In this document: positions 16,406 to 23,993 of the stretch, one piece after another
Layout of the letters: each line of letters starts with the position of its first letter
How positions within the stretch are numbered: the stretch's first letter is position 1
Assembly (NCBI GenBank): GCA_964517135.1
Contig: CAZFBA010000012.1
Span: 1 to 64,000, forward strand
Source: CAZFBA01 sp964517135
GTDB lineage: Bacteria; Cyanobacteriota; Vampirovibrionia; JBFMGH01
Length of the DNA: 64,000 nucleotides
Reading direction: 5' to 3'
Translations under genes and position numbers: made by a program
Notes under the pieces: generated by a model
The model's input: only the letters and a program-made list of their open reading frames with translations
Told to the model about the DNA's origin: nothing
The model's database searches: none

Positions 16406-17491
16406 TTACATCTTAACCTGTTCTACTTGCTTTTTCAGGGCGGTGCTTAAATTATTTTTTGCAACGTAACTGGTATCAGCAAGTATAATTTTACCGTGAG
16501 TTTTCTTTGACAAATCGCTTACGGCTTTAATTACACCTTTTGCCTGTTCTGCACCTTTGACAGCATCAAGTGTTCCTTTGAAGACAAGTGATGAACCTGC
16601 TATGATAGCGACATTAGTAAGGTCACCTTTAGCTATTTCTTGCCTGAGGTTTTTATCTGCTGCAATTGTAACCCCTAAATCACCTGCTGTTGAGGTTGCA
16701 GATTTCACCAGGACTTTTGTTGCATTTTTAGCCAGGTTTCCTGAAACCACTTTACCTACGCCATTTGAAGCTGATGTTGCCAGAGTGCCGCCTGCTATGC
16801 TGGTTACGCCTCCAACTGCGGTATAGGCAGCAGAAATAAGACCATCTTTAAGACCTTCTTTGCCTATTGCTTTATATTCATCGCCGAGCATTCCTTCTTT
16901 TGTGGCGACTTTAGTTACTGCGCTTCCAGCAGCAGCAATGGCAATAGAGCCTGCAGTAGCAGCAGTAGAAGTAGTTGCAGCAGTAGCAGCAATACCAGCA
17001 GCCGCAGCAGGTGCAGCAGTACCGGCAGTAGCAGCTGTTATAGCAACGCCAACACCTATAGCTGCAACGGTTGAAGTAATATCAGCAGCTTTCTTTTTGC
17101 TTTTCATGTAGTCTTTTAAGCTTTCGTCAGCTTCTTTATATTCTTTTTCTATCTGTTTAAGTTCTTTAGCATCGATAATACCATCATCAGCTAGAGCTGA
17201 GCTTTTAGCCGCTTTCAATTCTGAGAGTTCTTGCTGAAGTTTGTCATCCTTTTTGCTGAAAATATTATAAACCTTGCTCCAGAGTCGTTTTTGGGTTTTT
17301 TCAGATGTCTGTTCGAGTCTGGCAATTTTTTCATCAAGAGCGTTAACATCATTGATCAGCGCAGCTGGAGTAGATGGTTTTAATACATTGCTAAAATAAT
17401 TATCATCGGCGTTATTTAAGGGGCTTTCAATCCCTTTTTTATTTGCTGAATGATTTTGCGCTAATAAATTATTGATAACTGCATCTGTCAT
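16406..17491 (-). CDS. Ala-rich protein with hydrophobic core, possible effector
   Basis: About 361 residues. I do not recognise a family. The order is: a polar N-terminus, a coiled coil (about 50-95, DEKIARLEQTSEKTQKRLWS), an EF-hand-like acidic loop (ADDGIIDAKELKQIEKEY near 102-120), then two blocks rich in Ala, Gly, Val and Thr (about 140-195 and 220-290) that look like long hydrophobic helices, and a polar C-terminus. Such Ala/Gly hydrophobic hairpins occur in pore-forming or type III/VI-like secreted proteins. The frame opens at GTG 17500; the ATG at 17491 has GGGTG 6 bases upstream and is preferred. It lies upstream of the dockerin-like and TPR genes on the same strand with a 190-base gap. 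Confidence 0.7.
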   Translation of the reverse strand: MTDAVINNLLAQNHSANKKGIESPLNNADDNYFSNVLKPSTPAALINDVNALDEKIARLEQTSEKTQKRLWSKVYNIFSKKDDKLQQELSELKAAKSSALADDGIIDAKELKQIEKEYKEADESLKDYMKSKKKAADITSTVAAIGVGVAITAATAGTAAPAAAAGIAATAATTSTAATAGSIAIAAAGSAVTKVATKEGMLGDEYKAIGKEGLKDGLISAAYTAVGGVTSIAGGTLATSASNGVGKVVSGNLAKNATKVLVKSATSTAGDLGVTIAADKNLRQEIAKGDLTNVAIIAGSSLVFKGTLDAVKGAEQAKGVIKAVSDLSKKTHGKIILADTSYVAKNNLSTALKKQVEQVKM

Positions 17492-17589
17492 ACTATACAC
17501 CCATAATTTTAACCCACCTATTTATTAAAAAACAATCATTATACATTTTATGATATTATGTAAAAGAAAATTTACATTTATAATACAGG

Positions 17590-17677
17590 CGGAACCTCTG
17601 ATTAATTAAGAAATTACTGATTCCAGCAAAAACACTAATTTCTTGAATCTGTGAACTTATAAATTATTCAGAGATCT
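17590..17677. repeat. MITE-like element family 3, copy 1
   Basis: An 88-bp element starting GGAACCTCTGATTAATTAAG and ending AATTATTCAGAGATCTC; CTCTGATTAATT and the complement of AATTATTCAGAG form its terminal inverted repeat. An inverted, near-identical copy is at 20524-20612, so the pair brackets the genes between. Confidence 0.85.
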
Positions 17678-17804
17678 CAGGCGCCTGATCAGTAACAAAA
17701 CGCAACGCACTAGCTAAAATAGAATTGAAAGTAAAACCAGTGCATTATGACCAGGCATTTTAGAAAAGAAGTAAGGGGTTGGGTTTCGGATCAACACATA
17801 TGTA

Positions 17805-19004
17805 TTATATTTTAACTAACTCTTCTACCCTGCTCAGTGCATATTCAAGATCTTCAATGAGGTCGTTAACGTTTTCAAGGCCGACTGAGAGCCTGATCAT
17901 GCCATCTGTTATGCTGTCTCTATCAAGCATTTCTTTTGGGTATGAGCTGTGTGTCATTGTTACCGGGTGTTGTATCAGGCTATCAATGTCTCCCAGTGAT
18001 ATAGCCAGGGTAAAAACGTGAACATTATCCATAAGTATTTTGCAGGCTTCTGTACCGCCTTCGAGTTCAAAGGATATAATACCTCCTGAGTCTTTCATTT
18101 GGTGTCTGGCAAGCTCATATTGCGGGTGTGATGGCAGGCCCGGATATAAGATCCTTTTCACCAGGCGATGTTGTTCCAGATATCTGGCAATTTGCAGTGC
18201 GTTTGCTGAGTGTCTTTCCATCCTTATATGTAGTGTTTTGATTCCCCTTAAGAGTAACCAGGCTTCAAAGGGCCCTATGATTCCTCCTGTTTCAACAAGA
18301 ACAGGAAATATCTTTTCGTAATATTCTTTATTACAGGCAACAAGACCAGCTACAACATCCGCATGGCCGCATATATATTTTGTTGCGCTGTGTACAATAA
18401 TATCTGCACCGAGTTTAAGGGGTTGTTGAAGGTAGGGAGTCATAAATGTATTATCCACAACAAGTGGTATGGATTTTTTACTGGTTATTTCAGACAATTT
18501 GCTCAAGTCATATATAGTAGTAGTAGGATTATCAGGAGTTTCTATAAATAAAAATTTTGTCTTGCTGTCTATTTTGCTTTCAACTTCATCAAAATTATGG
18601 CAATCTACCCATCTTACTTCGATATTAAAACGATTAATGAACTCTGTAAGAAGCTTATATGTACCACCATACACGGTATTAGCTACCAGCAGATTATCAC
18701 CTGAACCTGCAAGAGCAGTAACAATCGCATGAATAGCTGCCATACCAGAACCAAAAGCCAGTGCTTCTTCTGAATCTTCAAGAAGGGCAATTTTTTTTCT
18801 TAAAAGGTCTATTGTGGGGTTTGAAACCCTTGTGTAGAAATATCCATCAGAAGGGTTTTTAAAGAGAGCTGCGCCCTGTTCTGAGCTTTTAAATGCAAAC
18901 GTTGAGCTCGGGTATAATGGTGGGCTTAACGACCCTGTCTGTGGATCAAGCTGATGATCTCCGTGAACTATTATGGTTTCTAGTGCCTCTTCTCTTTTTT
19001 TCAT
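17805..19004 (-). CDS. Trans-sulfuration PLP enzyme (cystathionine synthase/lyase type)
   Basis: 399 residues, a full-length Cys/Met-metabolism PLP enzyme. Landmarks: YTRVSNPT (phosphate contacts from the neighbouring subunit), GSGMAAIHA, VYGGTYKLL, DNTFMTPYLQQPLKLGAD, and HSATKYICGHADVVAG, where the PLP lysine is about residue 209. The VYGGT motif has Gly where methionine gamma-lyases typically have Cys, so a cystathionine gamma-synthase/lyase or O-acetylhomoserine sulfhydrylase role is more likely than methionine gamma-lyase. Exact specificity cannot be fixed from sequence. GAGG lies 8 bases before the ATG. The gene is divergent from the fluoride-controlled antiporter gene; no SAM riboswitch is visible in its leader. 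Confidence 0.88.
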   Translation of the reverse strand: MKKREEALETIIVHGDHQLDPQTGSLSPPLYPSSTFAFKSSEQGAALFKNPSDGYFYTRVSNPTIDLLRKKIALLEDSEEALAFGSGMAAIHAIVTALAGSGDNLLVANTVYGGTYKLLTEFINRFNIEVRWVDCHNFDEVESKIDSKTKFLFIETPDNPTTTIYDLSKLSEITSKKSIPLVVDNTFMTPYLQQPLKLGADIIVHSATKYICGHADVVAGLVACNKEYYEKIFPVLVETGGIIGPFEAWLLLRGIKTLHIRMERHSANALQIARYLEQHRLVKRILYPGLPSHPQYELARHQMKDSGGIISFELEGGTEACKILMDNVHVFTLAISLGDIDSLIQHPVTMTHSSYPKEMLDRDSITDGMIRLSVGLENVNDLIEDLEYALSRVEELVKI

Positions 19005-19166
19005 AATTATTACCTCTATCCCTGCTTTTTGGAGCTTACAAAGATAATTTACCCTAAAAAATCACCTGAAGCAAGCAAAAGTCTGGAAACCTTTTCTTTT
19101 AACCCCAGTATTATTTGCTTGACATCTAAAACTCTCTGTTTTAAATTTAGTTTGGATAATAGATTT

Positions 19167-19216
19167 GGCGATGAGGTTCGCCATTAATTGTTGTATAAAC
19201 AACTGATGACCTCTAC
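19167..19216 (+). ncRNA. Fluoride riboswitch aptamer (crcB motif)
   Basis: All parts of the crcB motif are here. P1 is GGCG/CGCC enclosing ATGAGGTT; P2 is GTTG/CAAC around TATAAA; then the conserved CTGATGACCTCTAC. GAGG in loop 1 can form the pseudoknot with CCTC at the 3' side. The CTCTAC end also forms the first arm of the terminator at 19210-19242, giving a fluoride-on switch in which ligand binding blocks terminator formation. It lies about 65 bases before the antiporter ATG. Assignment is by motif memory, not by a covariance search. Confidence 0.93.
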
Positions 19217-19242
19217 AGACATTGTTTGTAGAGGTTTTTTTT
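19210..19242 (+). terminator. Riboswitch-controlled intrinsic terminator
   Basis: CCTCTACA (19210-19217) pairs with TGTAGAGG (19227-19234), followed by eight T residues. The first arm overlaps the riboswitch pseudoknot strand, so the two structures exclude each other. Confidence 0.92.
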
Positions 19243-19280
19243 GTCAATAAGTAAAAATATTTTTGTGAGGACAGATTAAA

Positions 19281-20468
19281 ATGGAACAGGTTTTTACTAT
19301 AGCTGCTTTATGGTTTGCTTTAGCAATTGTTGCTGCTGTTATTGCTTATCACCTGCGTATTTCAATTGCTTTAGTTGAAATATGTACAGGTGTTCTAGTT
19401 GCAGGGATAGCAACATATTTCGGAAAGTTAGATGCACTCGGTGCAGACCTTGAATGGTTAAAATTTTTAGCAGCTTCAGGGGCTGTTTTGCTCACTTTTC
19501 TTGCCGGAGCTGAACTGGATCCTGATATGATACGTAAAAAAATTAAAGAGGTTTCAATAGTAGGAATTATAGGCTTCTTTGCACCTTTTATCGGTTGCAG
19601 TGCTCTTGCTTATTTCATTCTGGGATGGGATAGCCAGGCCAGTCTGCTTGGAGGCATAGCTCTTTCAACTACTTCTATGGCTGTTGTTTACGCAGTTATG
19701 CTTGAAACAGGTTTTAATAAAACAGAATTCGGTAAAGGTATTTTAGGATCCTGTTTTGTCAATGATCTAGGGACAGTAGTTTTTCTGGGGCTGCTGTTTG
19801 CACCTTTTACATATAAAACCATCATATTTATTACGGCAAGTGCATTGATACTTTTGTTATTACCCCGAATAACTCAGTGGATAAGCAGTATATATGGGTT
19901 TAAAACAGCTGCTATAAGAACTAAATGGATACTTTTTATTCTTTTTGGACTTGGCGCACTAGCTTTATGGTCTGGCAGTGAAGCCGTTCTTCCTGCTTAT
20001 ATTGCAGGAATGCTTCTGGCAGGAAGTGCTGCAAGAGATTCGTTCTGGATTAAAAGAATAAGGACTCTTACACTGGGCTTTCTTACGCCTTTTTACTTTC
20101 TCAGAGCAGGAACACTGGTTTCTATTCCTGCTTTATTCTCAGCACCAATTATCTTTATTGTGCTATTAGGCGGCAAAGTAGTTTCAAAAATCTTTGGGCT
20201 TTATCCTGTTATCTGCAAATTTAGAAAAGAAAGAAATGAACGCTGGTATTATACTCTTATGATGTCAACCGGTCTGACTTTCGGAACTATTTCAGCTCTT
20301 TACGGTTATTCTCATAATATTATCACCCAACAACAATATTCATTTCTTGTCATGGTAGTAATAGCAAGTGCCGTAATACCTACTCTTATTGCCCAGAAGT
20401 GTTTTACACCTCTTTTTGTGGGAGATGTCATAAACGGGTTTGAAAATACGGAAGATAAAAATCAATAA
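19281..20468 (+). CDS. CPA2-type cation/proton antiporter under fluoride control
   Basis: 395 residues with about 11-13 membrane helices, in the CPA2 (KefB/NapA-like) family. Transmembrane segments begin at residue 3; LTFLAGAELDPDMIRKK and GGIALSTTSMAVVYAV are family features. The ion-binding pair is N161-D162 (CFVNDLGTV); in this superfamily an Asn-Asp pair goes with electroneutral exchange, whereas Asp-Asp goes with electrogenic exchange. There is no C-terminal TrkA domain, so it is a bare antiporter. The fluoride riboswitch just upstream argues that it helps with fluoride or the associated acid stress; antiporters of this superfamily are known fluoride-riboswitch genes. Transport of fluoride itself is not shown. 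No crcB or eriC homologue is present in the window. Confidence 0.9.
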   Translation: MEQVFTIAALWFALAIVAAVIAYHLRISIALVEICTGVLVAGIATYFGKLDALGADLEWLKFLAASGAVLLTFLAGAELDPDMIRKKIKEVSIVGIIGFFAPFIGCSALAYFILGWDSQASLLGGIALSTTSMAVVYAVMLETGFNKTEFGKGILGSCFVNDLGTVVFLGLLFAPFTYKTIIFITASALILLLLPRITQWISSIYGFKTAAIRTKWILFILFGLGALALWSGSEAVLPAYIAGMLLAGSAARDSFWIKRIRTLTLGFLTPFYFLRAGTLVSIPALFSAPIIFIVLLGGKVVSKIFGLYPVICKFRKERNERWYYTLMMSTGLTFGTISALYGYSHNIITQQQYSFLVMVVIASAVIPTLIAQKCFTPLFVGDVINGFENTEDKNQ

Positions 20469-20523
20469 TAAGACTAATCCATAACTATAACGTATTTCAA
20501 ATGCGTTTGCTATATTTATATAA

Positions 20524-20612
20524 GAGATCTCTGAATAATTTAAAAGTTCACAGATTCAAGAAACTATTGTCTTTTGCTGAAATCAGTAATTTCTTAATTA
20601 ATCAGAGGTTCC
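20524..20612. repeat. MITE-like element family 3, copy 2 (inverted)
   Basis: Reverse-complement partner of 17590-17677, with matching ends (GAGATCTCTGAATAATT ... TTAATTAATCAGAGGTTCC) and a few substitutions in the middle. Confidence 0.85.
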
Positions 20613-20664
20613 AATAAGAGACTGATGCTAAATTAAACCAGACAGTAATAATGAAAACTATTGT

Positions 20665-21225
20665 TTAATAAGCGTTTTCAAATTGAAATGTTTTTGCCGC
20701 ATGATCTATATACTTCTCGTTTTCATCTTTTTCAGCATAAGGAGTGCCAAATTGCAGTATACAAACATTACCGCTACCTGAAAAAAGGTATTGCTTTACG
20801 TAATAACGCTCATTTCTGGAATTAGTAAAATCAATACACACATAATAATAACGCATTCCCTTCTTGCTAAGATACCCTTCCTTAATAATATCAAGCCTGG
20901 CCTGATGATGGTTTTTCATTTGATCAATATAATCTTCAATATACCACTTTATAAACTCATCAAAGGGTTTATTCGTTTCATATAACCTTACCTGAATGCC
21001 AGTATTTCGGTCTTTCTCTGCACTAGCTTTAATGAGATCTTTTGAAAGAGACTTTTTGGTTATTTTCCATGATGCAGGCAATTCTAAACTATAGTTGTTT
21101 ACAAGATCATCAAGAATAGCATATTGCCCGGCTTGCGCTCTCAAAGGCATACATAACCATACGCCTGCACAAAGGACAATAATAAGTGCTTTTATAAACA
21201 TCACTTTTATAAACATCACTTTCAT
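20665..21225 (-). CDS. Exported protein of unknown function
   Basis: 186 residues with a signal peptide (hydrophobic 10-28, cleavage probably after AQA). The mature part reads YSLELPASWKITKKSLSKDL and MRYYYVCIDFTNSRNERYYVKQYLF, resembling PsbP/DUF1795-like small alpha-beta domains that follow an LPASW-type strand, but I cannot name the family. The signal peptide starts with a 5-residue duplication (VMFIKVMFIK) caused by a tandem 15-bp repeat at 21190-21219. GAGG lies 8 bases before the first ATG, so the longer start is used. It is monocistronic, between two repeat-containing gaps. Confidence 0.75.
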   Translation of the reverse strand: MKVMFIKVMFIKALIIVLCAGVWLCMPLRAQAGQYAILDDLVNNYSLELPASWKITKKSLSKDLIKASAEKDRNTGIQVRLYETNKPFDEFIKWYIEDYIDQMKNHHQARLDIIKEGYLSKKGMRYYYVCIDFTNSRNERYYVKQYLFSGSGNVCILQFGTPYAEKDENEKYIDHAAKTFQFENAY

Positions 21226-21265
21226 AAAAATGTCCTCAAAAAATTGTTACTCACTCATAATGATA

Positions 21266-21354
21266 TCACTGGTATCCGGTAAAAGATATTATTTAGATGT
21301 CTAAAACCTGTTATAATCTCTCTTTTGGGTTAGAAATTTTAACCAGACATTAAT
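21266..21354. repeat. MITE-like element family 2, internally deleted copy
   Basis: Keeps both ends of the 210-bp element at 21452-21661 (TCACTGGTATCCGGTAAAAG and AACCAGACATTAATGA) but lacks most of the middle. Confidence 0.75.
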
Positions 21355-21451
21355 GACGTTAATTATACCTTTTCAAAACCAGAATAAAAGACACTGCAAA
21401 AATATGCCACAATACTTTTGCAGCAGGCTTCATAAAAACTGCCATAATGAC

Positions 21452-21661
21452 TCACTGGTAGTCCGGTAAAAGATTTTATTTAGATGTATAAAACCTGTCA
21501 TAATATCTGTTTTGGATTAGAAAATTTTACAGGAAGTTAAATTAAAGAAACTGGCAAAAATTATTAAAAAGGGTTCAGCGAAGAGGTAGGTCAGGTTTGG
21601 TTTTTGTGCCCGCAGGCCCAAAAACCAAACCCTCAGAAAAAATTTAACCGGACAGTAATGA
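21452..21661. repeat. MITE-like element family 2, full copy
   Basis: A 210-bp element with inverted ends (GTCCGGTAAAA left; TTTAACCGGACAGTAATGA right) and an internal hairpin: GGTTTGGTTTTTG pairs with CAAAAACCAAACC. Other copies: 45172-45337 (inverted), 49845-49990 (right end lost), 62482-62549 (fragment), 14077-14120 (fragment). No coding capacity, so it depends on a transposase elsewhere, if mobile. Confidence 0.85.
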
Positions 21662-21698
21662 TAATGACTTTAAGTTTATTACAGCTAACCGGGAGTCT

Positions 21699-21932
21699 TT
21701 AAATCTCCTCATCATCTTCATAATCGTCTTCATAATCGTCGTCGTCATCAGGCTCATCATTTAAATGAGCATTATAAAGATCCATATCAAATTCTGGATC
21801 ATCAGGGTCAAAGGCCTTGTTTTTGACAAAACTTCTCTTTGAATGAGTGGTAAAAGCTTTCGCCCTGGCTCTTGACTGCTTTGTCAGGTCATCACTTGAA
21901 TAATGCCCGTTGCTATTGTGTTTCTTAGGCAT
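21699..21932 (-). CDS. Small protein with acidic tail
   Basis: 77 residues, not recognised. The first half is basic (MPKKHNSNGHYSSDDLTKQS, then RARAKAFTTHSKRSFVKNK) and the last third is almost only Asp/Glu/Tyr (repeated YEDD units), giving a strongly dipolar charge pattern. GGGAG lies 11 bases before the ATG. The repeated acidic codons are encoded by short tandem units at 21705-21750. Polyacidic tails of this sort occur on small nucleic-acid- or ribosome-associated proteins. No neighbour gives a hint of function. Confidence 0.6.
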   Translation of the reverse strand: MPKKHNSNGHYSSDDLTKQSRARAKAFTTHSKRSFVKNKAFDPDDPEFDMDLYNAHLNDEPDDDDDYEDDYEDDEEI

Positions 21933-22368
21933 GAAGATTAAGTCTCCCTGATATTAATCTATTCTAACAAACTTTTTTCTGGATATATCCAAACACCTTA
22001 TACCCTGTCATTATAACCTATGCCGGTGAAAAAGAGAATATATTCTTTGATCATTTTGATATGATTATTGATAAATTTTTTTTACAATCTTAAGGGCACC
22101 TGTCAATATATGTATTGTAGTTGTACTTTGGGCAAACCAATATTAGCAACCGTTCGATATCCATTTATAGTTAACCTTTGAAGACTATTTGCAGTGCTAA
22201 TTGCCTACTCTGGCAATTTAATTCATTGATTGAAATAAGGAAGAATATTTTAAAACGTAACATTTTTGTAAAATATACCTCTTTACGGTGATGAAAAATG
22301 CATCATTATCGGTCATACTGTTTTTAATTATACGACCGAGTAAAATCTCAATCGGGAGTAGAAAACAG
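21933..22368. other. AT-rich intergenic stretch
   Basis: I see no gene, repeat or structured RNA here beyond generic AT-rich promoter-like sequence between the divergent small genes. An open frame from 22288 reads through the start proposed at 22369, but its first 27 codons lack a ribosome binding site. Confidence 0.4.
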
Positions 22369-22560
22369 ATGAGGAAGAAGATAGCACAAACAATTTCATA
22401 CCCCTGTGATATGACAATGTGGATGTTTGAAGATCACCCACGTTATGATTATCATATGCTGCAATTTAAAAAAAGATACGAGATTGAGTGTGCTGAAAAT
22501 GAGCGTTATCTTTGCTCAAAAGAAAAAGATAAAAGCAAAGAACTTGCTTTTATCCAGTGA
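22369..22560 (+). CDS. Small unknown protein
   Basis: 63 residues from the ATG at 22369, which has GGGAG about 10 bases upstream; an open frame extends back to 22288 but without such a site. Composition is aromatic- and Met-rich in the middle (CDMTMWMFEDHPRYDYHMLQ), with three Cys in total and a charged C-terminus (CSKEKDKSKELAF). Not recognised. The gene faces a Cys-rich small gene on the opposite strand 58 bases away. It could be spurious; the ribosome binding site and non-random composition are the support. Confidence 0.45.
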   Translation: MRKKIAQTISYPCDMTMWMFEDHPRYDYHMLQFKKRYEIECAENERYLCSKEKDKSKELAFIQ

Positions 22561-22598
22561 AATTGTTTCGTTACCAATTGTGGATGATTAAAACTTGT

Positions 22599-22622
22599 GC
22601 TAACTCTGATAATAGAGTTAGC
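22599..22622 (-). terminator. Perfect hairpin at the end of the Cys-rich gene
   Basis: GCTAACTCT pairs with AGAGTTAGC around GATAAT. On the minus strand the stem overlaps the TAA stop of the gene at 22618 and is followed by ACAAGTTTT, a weak T-tract. Probably a transcript end. Confidence 0.5.
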
Positions 22623-22851
22623 TAATAACCATGTTTGCCGGTTCAGAATTAGGCCTGCCAATTGTTCTTACCAGTTCAAGAACGGTATGTTTCATCTGGC
22701 ATTTTTGCGGACTGCCAGCAAAAAAGTCATTATAGAAGCAGCCAGAGCACCTGCATCCTCGCTGGTAACATTCTACTGCTGCCTGTGTCCATCTTCTTAC
22801 AGTTGTTGTTCTTGTTCCGTCTAAACCTCTAGGTAATGATGCCAAGGTCAT
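22618..22851 (-). CDS. Small Cys-rich protein, possible metal-binding regulator
   Basis: 77 residues. The core has closely spaced Cys: ECYQRGCRCSGCFYNDFF, then QKCQMKHTVLELVRTIGRP. Five Cys in this arrangement suggest a zinc or iron-sulfur site followed by a helix (KHTVLELVRTIG) of helix-turn-helix style. The N-terminal RTTTVRRWTQAAVECY is basic. I believe related small proteins occur in Melainabacteria-type genomes, but I cannot name the family. The first ATG at 22851 has GGGGAGG only 2 bases upstream; the TTG two codons later (22845) would have better spacing. A hairpin overlaps the stop. Function not known. Confidence 0.6.
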   Translation of the reverse strand: MTLASLPRGLDGTRTTTVRRWTQAAVECYQRGCRCSGCFYNDFFAGSPQKCQMKHTVLELVRTIGRPNSEPANMVIS

Positions 22852-23228
22852 AACCTCCCCCGTTTCTAACTATGTGCCACTCTTTTTTTAGAACCAAAAA
22901 TCCAAGTTAATTTTGCGATTCAGATACCTTCTTCTTAAAGGTTATGTCATTATAGTTAGCTGATTCAGAAAATGCAACAATTTGTTTATTAAATTATTAC
23001 ATTACTACACATTTTGTTTACTACGCAAATACTATTACTAAACAATATGTTTACTACAGGGATTACATTATTATGATCACCCCATAATAAGATTTCGTCA
23101 ACATCTAAATGGCTATTATTACGTAATTTTACGAAAATTATAGCTGGCTAATAAGTAATAATCTATATTTTAGCTGTCATCTAAATTAAAATTTGAAGTC
23201 ACAGTTGAATTTTTCCTTTTTTCTCCTC

Positions 23229-23258
23229 AAATTTTAATTCAAATTTGAATTAAAATTT
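23229..23258. other. 30-bp perfect AT palindrome
   Basis: Arms AAATTTTAATTCAAA and TTTGAATTAAAATTT join with no loop. A shorter related motif (TTAAAATTTGAAG) lies 40 bases upstream. Could be an operator or a cruciform-prone site; nothing else supports a role. Confidence 0.6.
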
Positions 23259-23786
23259 TATTGTTGTTGATCCCGCAAAAAAGATATTAACTTGAAAGTT
23301 TTGAAATGAACAAATATATTTTTTTTGTAAATTTTTTGACCCGGGTCTTAAACACAGATATATATTATATTCATATGTTTAGTGTTTTTTAAAGAATCAG
23401 GCTTAAACTCTTATGAGCAGTGGAGTTATAAAAATTTTTAAAAAACCTGAAAACATTTCTTAATATTTACAAAAGAGAAGAACAATACGCTAAAAAGGCT
23501 AGCAGTAACTGTTACGGGTGTCATACAAAAGATTTTTATATGTCTTTTGTAGTAAAAAGGCAAAATGCTTTTAATACAGCTTTTTTGACTGCAGGATTAA
23601 AATATTCTTAAGTCATGTATCTTCTATAATATTGTTAGTCATGACGTTTGTTATATTTACAGATAACATTCGATGATAATAACAGTTATTATTATTAAAA
23701 ACCAGCAGGTATAACTTTTTCTTCATATTATGTTCCTTTTTCCTGTCGTCTATACTAATATTTTAAGATCAGTGTATAACTTAAAA

Positions 23787-23905
23787 TTTTTCGATTTTCA
23801 AAACCCAGATCCCGCCCACCCAAAAGGAAGGCATGGGGTCTCACTCCCAGGCTAAGCCTGCTCGTTCAACCCATATCTTAACTTTTAAATTTTTGAAAAT
23901 CGAAA
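23787..23905. repeat. MITE-like element family 1, copy B
   Basis: 119 bp, inverted relative to 10437-10558. Inverted ends TTTTTCGATTTTCAAAA / TTTTTGAAAATCGAAA. It lies about 90 bases before the RND adaptor gene and may influence its promoter. Confidence 0.85.
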
Positions 23906-23993
23906 CCAGAAAATTGATTGTTATAGTTATGCATTAGTCTTTATTTTAAGATCAATAACCACGTGTGTTAGTTTTTTTCGGTGGAAATGATTT

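Larger units (their letters stand above)
22852..23993. other. 1.1-kb AT-rich intergenic region before the RND operon
   Basis: Contains a 30-bp perfect palindrome (23229-23258) and element family 1 copy B (23787-23905). TGTTTACTAC occurs twice at about 22996-23055, a possible operator motif. I see no gene above about 20 codons and no known RNA. Confidence 0.45.

Noticed and set aside
16557..17111. Long plus-strand frames opposite the Ala-rich gene
   Set aside because: They are shadows of GCN codons on the other strand; the minus-strand frame has a start site and fits its operon.
19005..19110. Possible SAM riboswitch before the trans-sulfuration gene
   Set aside because: No SAM-I, SAM-II or similar core could be found in the minus-strand leader.
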